A DNA stretch of 64,000 nt, taken from contig CM027377.1 of assembly GCA_015680905.1 (NCBI GenBank), positions 26,994,501-27,058,500 of the forward strand, read 5' to 3'. This DNA comes from Coptis chinensis. Taxonomy: Eukaryota; Streptophyta; Magnoliopsida; Ranunculales; Ranunculaceae. Position 1 is the stretch's first letter, and each line of letters opens with the position of its first letter. A program made the translations under genes and the position numbers. The notes below the pieces were generated by a model. It saw nothing but the letters and a program-made list of their open reading frames with translations. It made no database searches and had not been told where the DNA came from. Below, one piece after another: positions 58,773 to 64,000 of this stretch.

Positions 58773-60325
58773 ATTTTACCTACTTGTTCTATACTGACAT
58801 TCAAATAAAATATCAAGTATGTGCCATTATGTGAAGGGTTAAGACTGTGTACCAGCTTATACAAAAAAAGTTGTGTAGTATTGAAGTAACCGTGATTTGT
58901 GTCTGTGGACCTTTCCACCTCTTTTTGTCTAGGAGGGGGTCCGTTTGAGGATTGATGGCCTGATGGGCAGGATTCCAAAGTACTTCCTATTTCCTCTAAA
59001 CGAGTACACCAGTCGGTGCATACCAGATTCTGGAGTCTGGGACCTGAAAATACAAGGCAAATGTCTTCTTCACAACGATAACAAACTCTATAGAGGCTTT
59101 TATAGGAACTATAGAGGGTAGAGGCCTATAAGAGGCTTGCTTTTGAATTCTTCTTCTTCTTCACAAAAGCTGCTATGGCCCACCTTGGTAAAGAGTTGCA
59201 CTTGTTATGGTCCTCGAGATTTGTTTGATAACACATCTCACAACCTCACGGTTATGTTATTAACACCTGGGCTAGGAGTCTTATGGGTAGGGGTGCCAAT
59301 GGATACCCAATTATCCAGAACCGAAACCGAATATTTCGGTTCTGGGCTTTCAAAAGTTAGACCTATTTAAAATGGGTCATTAAGAACCGAACCGTTAAAG
59401 AATCGAAACCGTTGAACTGAATAGTAAAAAACTCGTAGATACCCGAACCGAAATCGAAACCGATTATTATAATTTCGATATATAAAATTTAGTATTATAT
59501 TATATTTAAGATAATCAAACTCATACATTATAATAAAATATGTTTTTTACGTATAAAAATCTATTAAATATATATAGTATAATAGTGAATGTGTGTTGTT
59601 AAATTTATATTTTATAACAATACGTTAAACAAGTATATCATAGATGTTAATAATAATGTCAACATGTATATTATGAATTAACTAATACATTTTATATTTA
59701 TTAACTTATACACGTATATATTTAAATAGGATACTCTTACTTGATATATTGTGGTACACACACTTATTATAAACCAATATATAGTGTTCATATTAAAAAT
59801 TAGTGATGAGATGTAATTGTAAGACACATGTACTCGTATATTCGATTTAAAATGCGAGTTAATACACGTGTACAAATATATGTGTATGCATGTAAAATAT
59901 ATTAAGGTAACAAATATATGTGATTGCATAACAAATATATGTGATTGCACGTGTACACGATCGAGTTAATACAAGGAAACAAAGATATGTTGTATGCACG
60001 TAAAAAAAAATCGAATTTTTAGGATTAAATATTTGATTATTTTAATTTCTATATCAAAGCTTGAAATTATCACATGAATGGTAAATGTTTTAACGTGTGT
60101 GATTGATATATGTTCATAGATTGATGTAAATATGATTGTTGATACATCACTAATTATATATAAAATATTATTATGTAGGAAAAGAAAAAAATAAAAATAA
60201 AAACAAGTTTAAGTGTTTAAATGATTGAAATTATTTAATAATTATAATAAATAATAAAGACCCGAATTAGAACCGAAACCGATAAAAAATCGTGGGTTTT
60301 GATGGTTTTGGGTTAGGTTCTATAA
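58773..60325. other. AT-rich intergenic region
   Basis: The first ~160 bp still match the TBL duplicate. Farther on, 59291-59480 and 60240-60320 contain repeated AACCGAAACCG-type words, often found in hAT-derived sequences, but no element ends could be paired. Between them is very AT-rich DNA without genes, including a directly repeated GCATAACAAATATATGTGATTGCA-like phrase near 59925-59950. Confidence 0.4.
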
Positions 60326-60380
60326 TCTACTATCTATATACTAAAGCAGAGAGCTCTAATGGAGGATTTTCTCTCTTCTA

Positions 60381-60650
60381 TGTGGCCCTCTAATATGAGA
60401 GTTAGTTTTTTTTTCCTCTCCTATGTGACACTATAATATGAAAGATAGTATTTTCTAATAGCCTACAATCCCATATACATAAAACCTCTTTAGAGAGTTC
60501 TCTTTGGAGAGTCCTATGTAGCACTCTAATATGAGAGTTTGTTTTTTTTTTCTCTCCTATGTGACACTCTAATACGAAAGATAGTATTTTCTAATAGCCT
60601 ACAATCTCATGTACATGAAACCTCTTTGGAGAGTTCTCTTTGGAAAGTTT
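60381..60650 (+). repeat. Tandem duplication, ~137-bp unit
   Basis: Two copies (about 60381-60515 and 60516-60650) share CACTCTAATA, GAAAGATAGTATTTTCTAAT, AGCCTACAATC and CTCTTT-GAGAGTTCTCTTTGG, in the same order. Each contains a T run of nine or ten. They differ by a few substitutions. Confidence 0.85.
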
Positions 60651-61039
60651 GAGCGTATTTCTAATTCTTATATTTGGAGAGTTTGAGTGTATTTCCAATT
60701 TTTATATATTTGATCAAATAAAAAAAATTACTAAAAAATATGTGATTTATAAAAGGTAATTTTCTATTACGAATCAAACACTTTTAGTGTTCCAATTCTT
60801 ATATATTTGATCAAATTAAAAAAATTGCTAAAAAAGAGGTGATTTGTAAAAACTAATTCCCTATTACAGATCATACAATTTTAGTGTCTATGATAAAGTA
60901 CTGACTTATTTTGAATATATCCTTAACACGACCCCAAAACATAGTTAAAAACAATTATACAAAAAATAACATCACAAAATATATAATAGAAACAAAAACG
61001 GCAAAGTAATAATGACAAATATTTAAAAAAATATATAAT

Positions 61040-63450
61040 ACTAAATGAAACTAACCTCAAATAATCGGAAACTAGATGCAAATACAACTTTATCAAATAA
61101 TAAACGAGAAATCGGAAACTGGATGCAAATGCATTAAACTAATCTCACAAAATAATTAACGGGAAATCAGAAACTGGATGCAAATATATTGAACTGACCT
61201 CAAAGAAATAATTAATAGGAAATTGGAAATTGGATGCAAATGTATTGAACTAATCGAAAAGATTAATTAATGAGAAATCACAAACTGGATGCAACTGCAT
61301 TGAACTGATCTCAAAAAATAAATAACGGTAATTGGAAATTGGATCCAACTGCATTGAACTAACCTCAAAATATAAATAGCGGAAAATTAGAAACTGGATG
61401 CAAATGCATTGAACTAACCTCAAAACATAGTTGGGTTATATGTTGTGGAAATGTCTCGATAAGTATAGTTTTGTATTTAAAATGATGTTTATCTTATCTC
61501 TTTCCGTATGATTGAGAACTCTTTGCTATTCAAGTAGCTTCAATATGTATGAACTTCACCTTATTAGACAATCTCACAAAACTTCAATCAAACTTCAATT
61601 ATTAAACAATAAAATGAAGTTGAAGGGTTTATCAATGGTGAGTTCTTTTTTTTTTTAATAGAGAGTGAGGTTTTCACGTTATAAGAAATTTGGTTGAGTG
61701 ATCAATATAATATTAATATATAATAGTTTTGCATATTTGCAAATATTTTTCAGAATAATTAATATAACAACACCCGTTCGTAGATAATCTTTGAAGATTC
61801 CACATAGTGAGTCATGTATAATTTAAAGAATAATTAATGGGAAATCGGGAATTGGATAATCTTCGATGATCCTACATAGTAAATCACACATAATTTACTT
61901 TTTATGTTATGTTTGTACGGACACTACAGATGGATCAGTAGAAGTTGGTATTACACACCATATTGGATAATATAATTAAAAGAAAATTAGAAACTGGATT
62001 CAAATACATAACTGAGCTCAAAAAGTAATTAACGGGAAATCGGAAACTTTATGCAAATGCAATAAACTAAACTCAAAAAGTAATTAACTAGAAATCGGGA
62101 ACTGGGTGCAATTGGATTAAACTAATGTCAGATAATGACTAATGAGAAATTAGAAATTGGATGTAAATCCTTGAAAAATATTTAACGGGAAATCGGAAAC
62201 GGTATGCAAATACATCAAACAAACCTCAGATAATAATTAATGGGAAACCGGAAATCGGAAACTGAATGCAAATGTATTGAACTAAACTCAAAAAATAATT
62301 AACAGAAAATCAAAACCCGAATGCAACTGCATTGAACTAACCTCATAGAATAATTGGTGGGAAATCGAAAACTAAATGCAAATGCAGTGAAATAATCTCA
62401 AAGAATAATTAACGGGAAATTAGAAACCGGATATAATTGCATTGAAAAGCATACATAATAAGAAACTAAATGCAAATGTATTGAACTAGCCTTAAATAGT
62501 TACTAATGGGAAATCGGAAACTGGATCCAAATGCAATGAACTAATCTAAAATAATAATTAACGAAATATTGAAAAATGGATTAAACTGCACTGAACTAAC
62601 CTAAATGAATAATTAACGGGAAATTATAAATTTGATGTAATTGCATTGAACTAACCTAAAAAAATAATTAACGGGAAATCGGAAACTTGATGCAAATGCA
62701 TTGAACTAACCTCAAAGAACAATTAACATAAACTCGGGAATTGGATGCAACTGCATTGAACTAACCTCAAAGAATAATTAAAGGAAAACCAAAAACTAGA
62801 TGCAACTGTATTAGACTAAAATAAAAGATTAACTAACGGTAAATCAAAAATTGGATGTAAATGCATTGAAATAACCTCAAAAAATAGTTAACTGGAAATC
62901 GAAAGTCGGATGTAACTGCATCGCACTGACCTCAAAGCATAAATGTTCGTTTTTTTAGCTTTCTCACATGAGTAATTACAAGTAATTAGGAACCCAAAAC
63001 GAAAGTGAGTTTATAAAAACAAACTCTTACATGCATGTATGCAAACTGTATAGAAATTGTAAACTATCGAACTAACCTAGAAAAACAATTAACGAAAAAT
63101 CAGAAACTGGATGCAGATGTATTGAACTAACATCAAAGAGTAATTAACAAAAGATTAGAACCTGGATGCACATGCAATGAACTAATCTCAAATACTAATT
63201 AACTAAACATCGAAAACTGTATACAACTATACTGAATTAACCTTAATGAATAACTAACGGGAAATCATAAAGTGGATGCAATTGCACTGAACTAACCTCA
63301 AATAATAATTAACGGAAAATCGAAAACTTGATGCAACTGCATTAAACTAACCTCAAAGAATTGGAAACTGGATGCAACGTACTACATTAAACTAACCTCA
63401 ATGAATAATTAATGGAAAATCATAAACTTGATTCAAATGCATTGAACTAA
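61040..63450 (+). repeat. Degenerate ~55-bp minisatellite array
   Basis: A monomer close to AATTAACGGGAAATCGGAAA, CTGGATGCAAATGCATTGAA, CTAACCTCAAA is repeated roughly thirty times in three blocks: about 61040-61430, 61970-62940 and 63065-63450. The blocks are separated by unique sequence. Copies vary by substitutions and small indels. The unique separators near 61430-61760 and 63460-63800 are related to each other (GAAATGTCTCGATAAGTATAG against TAAATGTCTCGACAAATATAG), offset by about 2.04 kb, so the array has a higher-order period. No coding potential. Confidence 0.85.
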
Positions 63451-64000
63451 TAACCCTAAAACATATTTGTATTATATGTAGGGGGAATAAATGTCTCGAC
63501 AAATATAGTTTTGCATTTTAAGTAGTGATTATCATAATTATTTTATTGTGATTGGGAATGTCTTGCTATTCAAGTAACTTCAATATTATCTACGCCATAT
63601 TGGGCATTCTCACAAAACTTTAATCAAACTTTTATTGTTAAACCTAACAATAAAAAGAAGTCGCTGAGTTTTATCAAGGTTTGATGCTTCCTTTTTTATA
63701 GAGAGTGGTGCAAAAAATTTAAATGAGTAATTAATATAATTTTTATATCTCATAGCTATGCATAGTTGCTAATCTTTTTTAGAATAATTTAATATAATAA
63801 CGACACCCGTTCATAGGACACGTTCATGTGATAAATCTTTTCAAGTGGGAGTAGTGTATTCTTTGAGGATATGGAAACAATCAATCTGTTTTGGTGATTT
63901 GTACACATTGGTACGTAAGCTGAGCGGTGATGATTTACCACTAAATCACCATAAATCTAATAAAACTATTATACAAGCTAGATCGAGTTTAAGATAATTT

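Larger units (their letters stand above)
60326..64000 (+). mobile_element. Helitron-like 5' end followed by minisatellite (tentative)
   Basis: TCTACTATCTATATACTAAA, then GCAGAGAGCTC, is the kind of 5' terminus seen in plant Helitrons (TC followed by TATA-rich words and AAAGCAGAG). Internal minisatellite arrays are common in such elements. No 3' hairpin with CTRR was found before the window ends, and there is no Rep/helicase gene. The right limit given is simply the window edge. Confidence 0.4.

Noticed and set aside
59291..60320. Possible hAT element starting TAGGGGTGCCAATGGATACCC
   Set aside because: The start looks right and AACCGAAACCG words recur, but no matching inverted end or 8-bp duplication could be found.
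61040..63450. Centromeric satellite
   Set aside because: Monomers are short (~55 bp), very diverged and interrupted by unique DNA, unlike homogeneous 150-180-bp centromere satellites; a transposon-borne minisatellite fits better.

Overview
This is a stretch of nuclear DNA from a flowering plant, probably a eudicot. It is AT-rich, intron-bearing and packed with plant-specific retroelements (Athila and Tat lineages of Ty3/gypsy, LINE tails ending in an RNase H domain, TRIMs, MITEs). The species cannot be told from the sequence. Two host genes look intact: an LSM12-like gene (32134-38447, + strand, five exons) and a TRICHOME BIREFRINGENCE-LIKE gene (56462-57896, + strand, two exons). Everything else is mobile DNA, broken gene copies or sequence in which I see no gene.

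Left third (1-20854). A minus-strand Athila-type element (1-5710: 5' LTR 4302-5710, tRNA-Asp-like primer site, gag-protease, no reverse transcriptase seen) sits inside the pol gene of an older plus-strand Tat-lineage element (5711-11881). The Tat element keeps RNase H, a second (archaeal-type) RNase H, a damaged integrase, a repeat-filled spacer, an antisense multi-exon ORF and a 3' LTR. Beyond it come a truncated ribosomal protein uL22/RPL17 pseudogene (13085) and an Athila-like solo LTR (16797-18540) with a 5-bp target duplication.

Middle (20855-30904). A complete Tat-lineage element has both LTRs, a GCATC target duplication, primer site, gag, protease, RT, two RNase H domains, integrase, a tandem-repeat spacer and again an antisense ORF upstream of the 3' LTR. 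The antisense ORFs of the two Tat elements share layout and have a splice donor at the same place in the protein. That points to a maintained second transcription unit running against gag-pol.

LSM12 region (30910-39340). The first intron of the LSM12 homologue has the exact hallmarks of a minor-spliceosome (U12) AT-AC intron. Its third intron has grown to 5.4 kb by a segmental duplication. One duplicate later received a LINE tail and a tiny TRIM; the other keeps both empty sites.

Right third (39340-64000). Five LINE 3' ends in the whole window keep only the terminal RNase H or zinc-finger/tail region. This part also holds an F-box/DUF295 gene in pieces, an OB-fold (At4g28440-like) pseudogene, a chimeric truncated copy of the TBL gene (45473-46434), a Mutator-type palindromic MITE with a 9-bp target duplication, a 966-bp TRIM with a TAATC duplication, and a Tourist-like MITE behind the TBL gene whose empty site survives in the TBL pseudocopy. 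The end is a Helitron-like start followed by about 2.4 kb of a degenerate ~55-bp minisatellite arranged in a ~2-kb higher-order pattern.
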